A stretch of DNA of 64,000 nucleotides from positions 542,333 to 606,332 of the forward strand of contig FN648619.1 of the NCBI GenBank assembly GCA_000310025.1. Reading direction: 5' to 3'. The stretch is from Ectocarpus siliculosus. Lineage: Eukaryota > Sar > Phaeophyceae > Ectocarpales > Ectocarpaceae. Numbering within the stretch: the first letter of the stretch is position 1; every line of letters starts with the position of its first letter. Under the pieces are notes generated by a model, which was given only the letters and a program-made list of their open reading frames with translations, searched no databases and had not been told where the DNA came from. A program made the translations under genes and the position numbers. Below, piece after piece: positions 35,614 to 49,600 of the stretch.

Positions 35614-35879
35614 GATTCACTCCACACTTTTGTGGCGGAGGTCACGGGTCCGCAGCCATTCGTTGGCTGCAACCTACCCGCGAGCCAAGTGTAAAGAACG
35701 GTTCGGAGTGGGGCGACGCAGACAACAATTTCGAGGCCAAACCGTGGAGTGTCAATGAGAACAATGTGGGCCATTGGACATGCGACAGATGCCCCAGAGT
35801 AGAGGGGGGCGGGGGGGGATACAGCGATCGAGCCCCCCCCCTTGTTTTTTTTTGTTTTGTTTTGGGACAGGAAGCCTGA

Positions 35880-36014
35880 GTTTGGGTGGGGCGAGGCCCA
35901 GCTCAGAGGCTTGTGTGATCAAAGTAATATATTGTAGATCAGACAATCAACAGGAAAGTAATGGGCGGGACCACAGCCTTGTGCAGGAGGCCTCACCCAA
36001 CCAAATTCAATACT
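35880..36014 (+). repeat. Right inverted terminal repeat of DIRS-type element
   Basis: GTTTGGGTGGGGCGAGGC, GGCGGGACCACAG and CTCACCCAACCAAATTCAAT reverse-complement to the blocks of the left repeat at 31893-32033, with moderate divergence. Confidence 0.85.
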
Positions 36015-37667
36015 TACATTGAATGATTCTAGGGGAGGGACAAGCATACAACAGTAATTGGCTCTCCGAAGTTGGTTGTCCCCAGCAGTCCGGACGATCG
36101 CTCCACGATCGCTCCTCACACTCGAACGCCGGCAACGACATTGCTGCTGCTTCTACTGCCGTTGTTCCGGCGTTCCCCTCAGAAAAAAAAAATACAAACG
36201 GATAGACGGTCTCCCCGTTCGAGATACGTACTGTACGTATGTACTGAAATATTGCTATTGTGCTGTCTGTGCCAGCTTTTCTCTCCACAGCAGGGAACAA
36301 CATCAGGCCAGGGAACAAAATCAGGCGGCGCAGTGCCACCCAATGTGATGGCGGCGGAGAACAAAACATATCGAATAGGAGGACTAGCCATTACAGGTGG
36401 GTCTATTACATGCTCTCTTGTCAGGGGTGGGTGTACTTTGTACGGATCGGGCGGGATGGCACGAAGGTTACAATGCCAAATTTCCAGACATGTGCCGGGG
36501 TTTGATTGGTCTGACGGAGGTTTAGAAAATGCTTGACGTTCACTCCACAGGACCACAAATCCTGTACTACACCATAAGAATACGGGTCTTGGCACCCTAT
36601 GCGGTCGTCTATTTATGTTTTATTATTCTAGTTTTTTGTGCCAAGACGCCACGTACCCAATACCTGTGCGCAACATGAATACAACAGTTGGTCCTGAAAA
36701 TATATCGCACACCCCGTGCGATGACTCCGACCCGTGCGATTCTGAAAAAATGGAAAGAGGCGATGTGTGGTGTTTGGAACGCGCACCCCCGTGCCAAGAC
36801 TCCGATGTGTGCGATCCTGAGCAAATCACAGCAGACACAAACCAGTATTCGTGTGCATGTGCAGTATTGCACCATCAGGACCACAACATAACGACCGCAG
36901 ACACAGAAGCGCACCAGGACCAGTTGGTTGGTAGGTTGGCGCTGGAACGTTTTGGTTGCAGCGGGGTATTGGCAGGTGTGGAGAATGTTGTTTCGTGCAC
37001 GTGGCGCTGTCCTTCTATTATAGTTGGCATGCATGGAGGACGAAACATTTTGGGGTTTATTTCCGGGAGCAGGGTGAGTTCGAGTGAAAACTCGAGGTGT
37101 GTGGTGTAGTGCGTAGTGAACGTTCCGGTGCGGGGCGCAGCGCTGCATCCCCGATCTACACCGCCTTGTTGTGCCTCAGTCGCACATGTACCGTCGTGGG
37201 CAGCAAAGCCAACATATTCATCATCCATCTTGTTGTCCCCAACTCCGCGGGGATTACGGTGGTTTCTTCCCAACACCCAGAACATTTCCATACCAAACGC
37301 GTATACCGACTGTCGGTGGGATACATCATTGAATACTTGCAGTAGTTGCCTCGACGGTAACAATATTGATCAACGGAATGATCTGGCAGCCGTAGGCTTG
37401 AGAAATTGCACGCGATCGTTCAAAGGCATCCCGGACGTTCCAAGCCTTCGCTAAACATGAACCATACGTCGGGGTACGTTGGGGGCTTCACCGCATGCAT
37501 TAATGCTTCTCTTACTTGCGTCGATTCTACAGTACATCAACTTACGTGACACTTCTCGGACACATCACTAGACGAGCACCAGGCTAATGCCTTTTATCGC
37601 GCCTGTCTGTGCCCACAACGCGACAATCGCATTGCTGTTGAATGTCGGCATATTGCTCTGTTTCCAG
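36015..37667. other. Region upstream of the receptor gene; first exon(s) not resolved
   Basis: The receptor's first recognised exon starts at 37668 in phase 1, so at least one coding exon with the start codon and signal peptide should lie in here or further left, but none could be chosen. A Cys-rich open frame (36615-37109) contains a short direct repeat (PCDDSDPCDSE then PCQDSDVCDPE) of unclear meaning. Confidence 0.5.
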
Positions 37668-40600
37668 GGACTGAGGCGTTTCTCGAGTCCTTCGAGCCGA
37701 CGTTCAGCGCCTACCTGAACCAGACCGTTGGCGAAGTATACCCAGGTGTGGGCTTCATTGCCGTCCCTCTGGCCTTCGACGACGTTTGGGATGCCGTCTC
37801 GTCTGCGAGCGTCGACTTCTTGTTTCTAAACCCCGGATCTGCAAGCTGCATGGAAAGGTAACACGCGTTGTCTATCCCCGTTTCAAGAAGCGAAACCGCA
37901 AGGTAGAAATTGGCTCTCTCTCTCTCTCTCTCCCTCCCTCCCTGGCACCCCCTTTCCTTCCGCCTAAACGTCTCCCGTTTTCTGTCTCTTTGTCTCTCTG
38001 TCTCTGCCATTTTCCTGCTTACCCGACAACCCTCTGTGATATTCTTCAGCGAGTTTGGGGTCAGTGCCATCCTCTCGCTGAGAAACTTTCGCCAAGGGAA
38101 CGAGCTGAACTTGTTTGGAGGGGTGGTCATCACGGCTGCAAACCGAAGCGATATCACAGAAGTCGCGCACTTGCAGGTCAGGCCAAACATGATATGACCG
38201 ACCGCATTTCTTGCTCGGTGGCATAATAGTGCCAAGACCTTTTCATCAACTTGTAGGTGCAAGAGTTACGCTAGTCCTTGGAAGGAAGCCCGCCATCTCC
38301 CTTCAGCTATTGCCGAGTTTATTTTCGTTTCTCTGGGGGGAACGGGGTCCAACTCGCACACCAGTTTTTCGCATCGCGCACGTGCTGGCCCCGCCCACAT
38401 GCGTTAGAGGCAAAGCTCAAACAACCTCGCAAACGAGCCACGCCAAAAAAAAACGATTCCGTCGATCCAAGGCGCATATTGCCCTGACAGCAACGTGAAC
38501 CGCGCAAACACGCAGGACAAAGTTGTCGAGGGCGTGTCGGTGTCAGGTTTGGGGGCGTTTCAGCTCCAGTGGGGGCTGCTCCAAGATCAGGGGTTTAACC
38601 TCATGGCGGACACTGAGGAGGTTCGATTTGCGTACAACCAAAAAAAGGTGAGGTACGCTGCTGCTGTTGCTCGTTGTGATATCTGTTGGTGGTGTTCTTC
38701 ATGTTGTTGCGACTGCTGAAATCTCGCTTCCAACCTTGCTTTTCCACCCTCACGCGTCGAGTTCAAGTAGTTGGACCATGAGCCTTTCTTTCGAGAAGCT
38801 CCAAAGTCTGGATCGCTTCTGCGCAAGACCGACGCGGGCTCTGACGGCAGGGCAATCTGATTTCGACATGAATGTGGGTGTAGGTATGGACCGGAACCGA
38901 CTGTAGCTTCAAGACCAACATAGGTTCCGTGCGTGTTTCTTATCTACGTCTCGCAGATTGTCTACGACGTCATCAACGAAAACGTGGATGTCGGTTTCGT
39001 TCGAACCGACATGGTCGAGCGCATGGACGCTGCAGGTGAGATACGCTGACAACGACGATGTGAGTGTCCTTTGTGCCACCGAATTAAGCTGATACCAGCG
39101 GCGATGTCGTGTTTTAATGATCGCGGCAACGTTTCCAGCACCCACAACCAGGACCCCAGGCCCTTTCCAACCGCAACCGCAAACCTAGAGTGAGCAAACC
39201 ATACAATTTCGATGGAAATTGATGTTTGATCGGGCTCCGTCCCCACCATTCTTGGGGTTTCTAAATCGCCTGCGATGTACATGCCTCTCAACGTTACCAG
39301 CTTCCGACGCAATGTCTGCACAGAAGAACACGTTTCGGACATGTCTGTCGGGTGTCGAAGTCAAGAGAAAGACCAATCACCCCCGCTCCCTTCCTACGCC
39401 TTGCGAAGCCTCTGTCTTTCCTCGGCAAGTAGACAGATGTTTAGGCCCACGTGAGAGCTACGATCGTAATATTCCTGTCCGAACAGGCATTCCTTGATCG
39501 CTGCTGACCTGTAGGACTTGTTTTAACGGAAAACGAAATCTTAGGGAGAAACATGTCCAAAATTGAACTCCAGTCGCGTTCGCCGCCGGGTCTTGTGGCA
39601 TTTTCAGAGTACGCCTGCTTCGTTCTCCACCACCGCGTCACCCCCACGCTTGAATCATTGACGTCACCCGGCGAATCAGCACCGATCTTACGTCCACCTT
39701 TGTTCTCTATGTGTGTGCCTGTTTTCACTGAACGCAATGTGTGTGAAAGGGGAAGTCAATATTTCGGATGTCAACTTTATTCTCGTCCGGGAGGACATCG
39801 CTGCCAGCGGGTTTCCTTTCCCGTGTTCCACAGGTAGGGGCCCCGCCTCGCGGTTTTTGCGCTGCCCCCCTCACAGTTATCTGAAATGCCGAGACTTCGA
39901 GCAGTCCATAGTCATGGGGAAAACTTGGTGCTTGGGTTCTGGTGTGGCGTTCTTGAGTTGCAAGCAAGGCTGTTCCTCTTGGTCTAACTAATCAAATTTC
40001 CATACCATGGTACACTTTTGCAATATCGATGAAACAATAAACAACGTATGTAGAAGTTCGCGAAAACACGACGAACTTTCGGAGCTTAATGGGGTGGAGG
40101 ATTCGTTTCAATTCTCGAATAGAACATTGGCTTGGGTATGTTTTCCGCATCCGGCAACCTCGGGCGGAAGTTTGGATTTTGCCGAGGTCGCATTCTGGAC
40201 GGCATGCGAACGGTGCGAATTTGAACCGAACGATGTTCGAGATTCATAATGAGCATTCTGTGTTCTATCTTCTGAGATTCTGTACTCATTTGTTTTGCTC
40301 TCCCGTAATGGATATATGATCGATCTTGGCGGGGCATGTTGTTTCTGGCGCACTCGAGATAAGTACCTTGCTTCGGTTCGCCTATGTGCTCGCGGTCCGC
40401 CTCTGTTCATGAACCATTAGCAAGGGGAAAATGAGGTAGGGAATAAACGGCAAGCTCCCCTTCTCATAATCAAGGCAGTGTTGCAGCAGCAGCAGTAGCA
40501 GTAGCAACCAACCACAGAGTGATAAACAACGCCAACAGCGTTCAAGGGCAGAGCGGTCCGTCATCGCTCCCCGTCCCCTTGTTGTTGTCAAGCAGCCACC

Positions 40601-43600
40601 GAAATCGTCCAAAAACGTGTTGCTGTAGATTCGATTCCAGGAATCGCGTCACCCGTACCGTGTTCACCGCCCCCACAAAAACTCGCGCTCTTCTCTTGCA
40701 CTTCCCTGCATGCGTATGTATCCCGAGCGACAGATTTGGTGCCAGAATGGCCTTTACAGGCGTTATCCCACGTCCCGTCGGACCTTGCCAAGGAAGTGGT
40801 GGGTGCCCTTCTGCTGATCAACGAGACCCACGAGGCAGCCGTGTCCGGCGGGTACTCCACGTGGGATGTGCCTCTCTCTTACGCCGACCTCAGGTTAGTC
40901 TAAAGTCCAAGGAAATGGCCACGAGGTCCCTTGCGATAAACTCTCATGGATACGGGGGAATGGGATGAAGAGACCACTTAGAAACACACCGACCGGAGCA
41001 AGTGTTCTAAACTTTTCCTCGCCCGTGCCTTTCGTCGTGTTGTCCGCAACCTCCTCCGCGCAGTAGAACACAGCCTGTGGCGGATGCCCCGACTTGTTTT
41101 TTGCTGATCCCTGACGCCATGTCCCGCCCCCCGCTGTCGGTTTCGTCGTATCTCAATTGCATCTGCACCGTTCGGCACACCCTCTTTCCTGAGTTCACTG
41201 CTTCCCTATTTTCAATACAAACAACGCTTTTCGCACATGAGCTTGTTTCTCGAACCCGGGATCATGTGTAGAGAATGCCCGTCTTCGATGTAGCTGATTT
41301 TGATCAAACTTCACCTACCCGTCTTTCACCCTATGATGAGAAAAGGGAATGAACTTCGTTGTCATTCATCCTAACGAGAACGACAGCAGGGTACCCAATT
41401 ATCGTGTTTTATGCGGTGCGTGTGCTGGGAGGATTTTGGGCCCAACCTGGCGGGATATTTGATCGTATGTGTATATTCAGGGGACGTTGGGATGCTATCT
41501 TTGGACTAGAGGGAGGGTAGACACTGGATTTTCATCCCCCGCGAGGTTCCCTAGTCAAGCTCATATTATTAAACACCCGAGAAACAAGCAAGGTTAGCGT
41601 AGGTTGTGCGCCCTGGATTGCCTTCCGTGAGCTCCCTTGGGAGAATCGTCAGAGGGGCCGGGAAATTCGTCGAGGCATGTGCAACCGTTTCTCAATTTGG
41701 AAACAGGGTTGATTTTGCGCCAAGTTCCATGGGGTACCACACTCGCAATTCACACATACCGACACGATAGTCTTTTCGAGGTTTTCACTGGTGGCAATTT
41801 TTGATGGATTTCTTTGAACAGCAGTGGTTGCTGTTGCCTTGCTCGCTTTGGCAGACTGAACAAACGTTGGTGGCGTTTCCTGCAGGCAGGGGTCCTCACG
41901 ACCAGAACCCCCTCTGACAATCTCTCCTGGAGTTGCAGCTCCCACCGCTGTTACCTGTTAATCCTTCCTTACAACTTGGTCCAGTTCCCCATACATGTAC
42001 GCAAATCCCCAAACAACGGCGTATACCCGTTTCCGTCAACGTTTCCACCCGTCGCTGGCCTCCACTCACCCTGACCGACTGCTACCCGCCGCCTCGATTC
42101 ATGTGTGCCGTACCTTTCACGAAGTGCTCTACTATTGCAACTCGGGGTGCTGGATTCCGAACAAGGACATTGCATCCAGTCCGAGAACGTGTACGGGGCT
42201 GTAGTGTGCCCGGAAGGGTTTTTCAAGATCGCCGAGAATTTGTTCGACTCCAAGTGCACGGAACTCGGTAGTAAGTACGCCTTAGCACACCCCTAAGTTC
42301 GGAAGCGTCCTGCATCGCTTAGCCTATATGTTCTTGATGGGTTGACAGTTTGTGTAGACTAAACTTTACACATTTATTTTCTCGGGATGATGCCATTCGC
42401 TACCCAGCGTGTCATCAATATGTTACCCCCATGGTCTGACGCGATAGTTTTGGTCTGAAAGTTCTATTTTAGGTTCCGGACCATGCTGGCGTCGGTGGTT
42501 GTGTACAAGGGAGACAGCGGGATACCGGAGCTCGACGAAACAAGTCGCGATTTGAGACATGCGTGAAGAAGATGACAACTTTCTTTAGGTTACCGTTTTG
42601 TAAGCCGACGCCTGTATCTGATGCGTTGGTTCCTTCCCAATAACCGAAATTCCTTAAGCTAACGCACCTAATTCTTTCTGTGACGTGTGTTTCTCATCAT
42701 TCCGTCGATGGTGTGTCCCGAAACGCGGGCATGGGTTCTGGTGTGGATTGGGGACGACGACTATAAACACCGTAAATGCCTCACCCTTTTCAACTTTCCC
42801 GTCAGTTCTGTGTCTCCCACCAGCAGCCTATTATTTGAGTGTGTTGAACGCACGATCACCTCTTTTGGCGAGCGACAAAATATCGCGCTGCATGTACCAA
42901 CTATGTACGCGACGAACATACTAATTGACAATAGAGAAATCGCAATTATAGCCCAATCGGACCTGGCGAGGTTTTCCCTCTTCGCTACAGCCCCTCTCCA
43001 CCAACTGTGCTAGACAACAAAACGTGTGCAACAACGGTCGCGACTCAACCGCCCTCAACGAAACCAACGTGTATCGCATTCCTCGTTTTTCTCTCGAACA
43101 AGCAGGAACGTGCCCCGACGGTTACACCTGTATCTGCCGCCCCTGCGAGCCACTGCCGGAAACGGAGTTCTCGTACAGCCTCAATGTCTCTAGACAGTCT
43201 GTGGGCACGGGAGACTGCCAAAAAATGACCTCGTGCGCGGAAGGGGTGGTTGCTTTCTCAAACCTGACAGTCGGTGTGGTGGACAATTGGGGACCGGCGA
43301 GAGAGGTACTGTTGTTTTGAGGTGGACGCCGTTTTCCTGCACTTACGAGTCTTGTTCGTCTATCATCCGTGACACGCTTGTTGTAGATTTTCCTTAACTT
43401 TGTTGTTCATCATGGAGAGACCTCATTGACGCGGGCGAGCACTTGCATTTTTCTCGAGTTCCTGTTGACTCTCCAACATCCGGATACGCATGAACATTGC
43501 TATCTAACTTCTTGTCCTGCCAAGTAAACAGCAAGCCCCCGATGATTGGGCCTGATTTGTAGTATTCACCTGCCGTCACGATTTTCCCTCCCACATCCCC

Positions 43601-46600
43601 GCAGACGTTAGGCCTCAACCGCTCCGACACTCTGGAAGTTCACGTGATCACCGCCGGTGACCAGACGTCGTGCTACGCCGTCGAGCACGGACCCTTTCCG
43701 TGTGCAGAAAGCTCTGTCCATGGAGGCTCGGGGGCACCGTCACTGACCACTACTCAGACAGGTTGGTCTATTGGTCTCCTTACCTTGTGTTTGGAAGCTA
43801 ATGTCGACAGCCCGGGATGTATGCTTGCGTTGTCGATCGAAGCAACTCTCCACCAACGAGAATCATGGCACAACGAAACCGCTGTTGTGGTGCTCACCCA
43901 ACAACCGTCCTTAAAGATTGTGGTGCTACGCGTGTTGGGCCATTGAATCGGGGCGCACTGGTCGCTGTCTTCTTTCTACGTTGTGGGAATGGATAAACGT
44001 TGTGCAACCGTCCAAGGAGAAACTGGAGCGGGGGGAGGAGGAGGAGAATTCGGCCAAGAACCGAAATATTTTTGTATTCGCTCTCCTTCAACGTTAAACA
44101 TGCCAGGGTGGGACTATGAGGTTCCGGTCTTCGTTGAGACACCGGGGAGCACCTTGCTAAGGTTTATCGTGGACGGAAGGGACAGCGAGGGATCGCCCAC
44201 CCTTATGGGCGTGGTAGAACCCAGGTATCCGTGGAACGTTTTGTACATGTGTATTTTTCTATGCGACCTCCATGAGCCTTTGTGGTCCTTAGTAGATCAG
44301 ATTGATAGCATACGGCGGGGGAGAATGAGAGTGACAGTCGCGTTCTTGCGCAATTCAAAAACCCCGGCGAGTGTGCTACCCACGCTGATCCGTAGACCTA
44401 GCCGGTTCATGCCATGTGGTTACGCCGGCCCTGTCAACAATGGCAAACAAATGAGGGGAACTTACGTTCGAAATGAAACCGAACGCCGTAGGGAAAGAGT
44501 TGGGGTGATCATTGGGATGGTCTTCGGTAAGCACAACGGTCACAACAGCTCGAAACTTGAAGACGTCTGGGCGGGCGGAAAATCATGCCCAAAAAGCAGG
44601 GAAATGACTTAGGACTCTTCATACTCCAAGGTGGTGTTCAAACCCTCCGTTTTAGTTGTCGGACAACTTCCTCCTACATAGAGCTGGGGGGGTACCGCAA
44701 CAATGTATTTCCCTACCCGCTCGTGGGGGAGACTACCACCAAGCCAGGCCGTCCAAGAGATACAGCAAAGTTTCTACGAAAATTGATTTTTCGCATCACG
44801 AACAGAAAATTACAGCATCCACTCTTCGCCTTCCCCCACCCCACTCGCCGATCACCCAGTTGCGGGGATTGGGTGTACGAGTCGCACGTTGGCAGCTGCA
44901 ACAACAATGCTTCGCGATCGGTAGTTTTTTCCTTCGCTGAAATATCCCGCGAGTGCGAGCATTTCGTCGACCTCCCGGACAACTTCTATGGCATGGTGAG
45001 GACGTGTGTCTCGCTTAATTTGTCGAAGAAGTACCACGTACGTTGGGTTGCCTATTGCGTGTGAGTGATGCCGGACGTTATTCAACCACTACTGTAGACT
45101 TCTCGGACCACACCCGCAGAAGCGCCGCGTGCGAAGGAATACAATAGAGAAGCGGACTGCGTTCTACGCCTATGGGCGACCAACCAAGCAGCTATAGATA
45201 GCACCACATATATGACCTCGCTACTGGCACCGTGCCCACCATTCTCGGGGATCTTGGTCGACAGACGAAATAGCCGTTAGCGACAAAACGGGACAAAGAG
45301 ATGCGTTTAAATCGCCTCAGAGAATGGGGAGCGGCAACAATGGAATAATAGTGGAGCAGATTTGAAAGGCGGGGATGAAATAATAGTAGCTTCACGCAAG
45401 GGTTGATAGCTTCCAACGTGCCCAAGGGCACCACACACACACGCGCAAGCACGAAGCAGAATGAAGAAGTGCCAACACATGGTGTATCCACGCATGGCCC
45501 TGCTGGAGCCCGCGTACGTGTTTCGCGTTTCGCGTCCGTTTTCGAAGAACCAAGCTAACGATCTCCACAACGGTCCAACAACGGTTAGGATGCAACGTTG
45601 ACCTACCTTTCTCCTATCCCCGCCACGTTCCTTCTATTCGCCCCTCCAAGTTCTTACAGCATGCTCCTCCTCTCCTTCGTGCTGACTACCCCCTACCCTA
45701 TCCCCCTCAACTATGTACACCGTCTTGCCGGGTTAGGAGTGCGACTATGCTCCGTGGGGATCTATGGCTGGGATCGTGGCTATCACAATGAGCAGCCTGA
45801 TTGCCGCGGTGGCGGTGGCACTTACCGCGTGGACCATAATTTACCGGTGAGCGAGATTAATAACCCTCTACATGGAGCGCAACTAGGGCTGGGCATTTTG
45901 CATGCATGAGACTGTTGGTTCTCCTCCATGGTTGCCAGCAGTACCCCTGGAGATGATTACAGAAACAGTACAGTAGAGCTCCTTGGAACAGTGTGGGATT
46001 TCGACGATCACGGGACGTAGACGAATGATAGTGTGTAGTTGCCGCGTGATGCACTTTGATTTGATGAATGGTGTTGTACGAGATGGTTTACACCACGCTG
46101 TGAAGCAGGAGCGTACTATTAGCAGGAATCGACTGGAGTGTCGGCTAGGAAGGCGAACGAAGGTCTTGCGAAGACTGCACAGTTGGGGAGCTCGTGATTC
46201 AACCACCGAATGAAGTCGGCGTTGTGACTAGACTCGTTTTTCAAAGCACTACATGATTTGTGGCCACGCCCATTTGCATTTTCGCAGCTCAGGCATTCCG
46301 AACGATGAGGTTTAGGCCTCGACCTGGACAAACTACAGCGCGCTGGATCTGTGTCTACAGGAAAACAATCCGATACACACGCATCAATTTATTTGCGGAC
46401 CCTTCGGGTCCACTATATTTTCGTGCACCCTTTTAGGGGAAGTTCGCCTGTGACCACGGAAATCGACCGCGTCAAGTGTTGGACTAGGACGGACAGAAGA
46501 AGGTTCTGGGCAGCGAGAGCGGAACGTTTTTAGTGTGAAAACAACAACAACAACAGCAACCACAACAACAACGACAACAACCTCTCGACACCATTCTTGA

Positions 46601-49600
46601 ATCTTGAACTCGGCAGTAAAGCGAGGCCGATCGTTGCTGCGCAGTGGATCTTCTGCGTGGTGTTCAGCACGAATATCGCCTTGATGACGCTTGGGGCGGG
46701 GTCGTTGGTGGGGCCTCCATCGGACTTCACTTGCACGGCCCAGCCCATCCTGGTAAGGAAGTATTGCAAATCTCGCCACCCATTGACCGTTATATTCTTC
46801 TTCTTACCAGACGAACGGGTCCATCTTTGTTCCTTGCACGATACGTTAGTTCGATAACCCGCCCAATACAGTGTAGGCGACATACTCCTTCATTGAATAC
46901 CACACATAACCACCGGTTTTCAAGCCTGTCATGTGCCACGAGTCATCTAGTGTCTTCAACACTACAGACGAACACCGCGTTGCTGTTGATGTCGTTCGCT
47001 GTGTTCCCAATGGAACCGGTCGCTCCTCCTCATGCTGACGGAGACATGGTTCTGATGGAGACGAGACCTCGGAGTCAAAGAGGTCCTGTCGGACAGAGAC
47101 AGACAGACTTAAAAGGCAAACGTTCGGCACCTATGGCGATGATCACATCGCGGCAGACGGCCACAGTTGTAAAGTTCGACGGGCTCTTGCGTGCCCTCTC
47201 CTCGTGCCGTGATTCGGCCGTGCCTTCTCCCTACGTTTCTCTGGATCGCCGCCAATCAATATACTTTGCCATTGATGTCGCTTTCGGCGGCCCGCAGTAC
47301 TTCATGGGATCCGGCACGGCAATATCGTCCCTGTTTCTCAAGATGTGGAGGGTGTTAGTGGTTTGGAAGGCCGGGTTGAAGAGGATCCGGATTAAGAACG
47401 CCGAGCTGTTCAGGTGATGATACCAACTATCGCGCGTACTGGGAAATTGGATTGCCTAGGCGAATGTACGGATTGCCCAATCGAAGTAAGTTGAATTGGA
47501 AAAAACAAACCGGCAGGGGGAAAGCAGACCCTAACCGTAACCCCTACTCCGACTTGGCCGATTAACCTTTTATCCAGAGTGTTGCTTGCTTACTTGGGAA
47601 AACCTGCATAGATTTTGTGGAACGATTTCATGCTCGGTTGCGAAGGGCCTGTCACGGGAGTCAAAGGATGCCCGGGAGAGAAAAGAACGCCACCATCCAC
47701 AACCTGAAATGCCCTGCGAATAGTTCTTTCGGAGTCACGAACTGCCAGCTCGTTTCGTCGACTTTCGGCTGCCGCTGTTCTGAGGACCTGGGCGTTGGGG
47801 TAGCGCAGGCAAACACTCCAGGGGCGAAGAGGGCGTAGGAAGAGCCCACATACTAGGGATATTGTAGCTTCATGGAGAGCCGTGGGCCTCCCTACTTCCT
47901 TCAGAGTACGACATAACCTTGGGTCCAACCTGACAGCTGTCTCACGGATATCGGCAGGTACCTCGCGATATTTTGCACCGTGGATGTTGCTCTTCTGACG
48001 GCGATGTTCATCGTCCACCGCCCGCGCGCCAGCGTTGCATCTGTGGCCGAACAAGTTTCCGGCGTTCCGGTTAGCGTCGAACACATCGCTTGCGACTACG
48101 GAGAGCTTCATTTTGTCACCCAAGCGCTCAACATTTACCATGCTCTTATAGCCGTCGCTGGGTGTGTGACAAGCTTCAAGGCGCGAAAAGTGGGCTCCCA
48201 GTGTAAGAGCTGCTGGAGGCACACGGCAACGATAGTACGGTATCATCTTATCAGCGACCGAATTCTAGGGTGTATCCCATGCCCTTAATTGCACAACCAA
48301 AAGCAAAAAAATGTCTTCGCTTGCTCCAGTCACAAAGCACAAAGGACTCCCAGGGTAGAGACATGCCTGTCCCGTTAGCTGGTCGACCAGGCTCGCTGCG
48401 CTCCATGGGGTCTGAAAAACCGCATGTAGTCATGACTTGCTTTCTGTCGATATCCCTTCCTCCTTGATTTCCTGCCCGGTGTTGAACAGTTGTGCATCGG
48501 AATTACCAACTATGTTGTCTTCCACGGCCTTGCCTCTCTACTTACGAAGAGCTCCGATGTCATCGAATCACTGACTGCAGATATGGAGACGCATCCGATC
48601 GCGTTTACCATATGGTCGACGACCCTCATCGTCGGGACCCTCGCGATAGTCTCCATGTCAACCTCTTGCGACGCCTCCTGCAAGGTGAGCCACGCAGCAG
48701 CCTCTGCCCTGCCGTTGGTGTAGCGGGATCGGGTTCGGGCAGATGTTATGTTGTGATGAGGACGCCGTTCGTTCTGTTTGGACAATTTCAGCCTTCGTTT
48801 TCACTTAAAATGTAATTCTCACTACTACTGCTGAGGCGGGCCGGTCCGCCCGTTCATTCCCTTTGCTGAGGCGGTCGAGCACACCAAGGTGGCGGGCTCG
48901 CTTCCAAGGAATATGGTTTTGGGCGAGGCTCAAACCCTCATCTAGGGGGATCGGTTAGAGCTCATTTTCCTTTTTCCTCGATGTTCCAAATCACAAGTAC
49001 CACCCCCAAAACAATTTCAGGTAGAGGCAGCTTCTTACCGGTTGTCTCAGGTGTTCGGTTGAGCATGCATCTGTACATTTGGACTTCGACCAGCAAGTCT
49101 CCTTCGCTGAACATGTGCCACACTCTGAAACATGCGGAATAACTCTGCCCTATCTAGGGCCCGATACCCTACCGCATCACCGGCTCGCCCAAGGACCACC
49201 CAACGTCACTCCCGTAGAATTCCAGGAACCCAGACCCCAACTCCAGCGCTCGTACCTGTGAATCCTCGGCTACGTGGGCCTCTGCTGTCCCACGAAAAGC
49301 CGTCGTAATACATCAATTCTTCTCATGTTGGTGCCTTGGCCATTTTCTGGCCAAAAATCATATCCTATAAGCAACATGAGCCTCAAGTTTCGAATATCTT
49401 GCAGTCTTGAGAGCAGGCCGTTGGCGTGCTATGGTCGACCTACGATCGTGTACGTGATTACACAACGATAATGGGTACGAGATCGGTCATTCGTGGCACG
49501 ACAACAATAGAACTGATGCATGGTACATAACCTTAGTTGAAAATACAGCCTTTGCCATTTTTTTACTGTCATCTACCTTTCCACCATAGTTTCTGCATCT

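Larger units (their letters stand above)
31893..36014 (-). mobile_element. DIRS-type tyrosine-recombinase retrotransposon, decayed
   Basis: A 4.1-kb element read on the minus strand in the order reverse transcriptase, RNase H, tyrosine recombinase, the arrangement of the DIRS group, which integrates with a tyrosine recombinase instead of a DDE integrase. Inverted terminal repeats of about 140 bases bound it (see separate entries). Coding is broken by several frameshifts and stops, and only about 270 bases lie between the right repeat and the RT start, so a gag-like frame seems lost. No intact enzyme is encoded, so it could move only with help from another copy. Confidence 0.85.

Noticed and set aside
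36615-37109. Cys-rich 164-codon frame as the receptor's first exon
   Set aside because: No signal peptide, no in-phase donor could be joined to 37668, and an equally long frame lies on the other strand.
42470-42560. Possible missing receptor exon after TTTTAG
   Set aside because: The phase break between 42270 and 42991 calls for an exon here, but no frame had a convincing donor.
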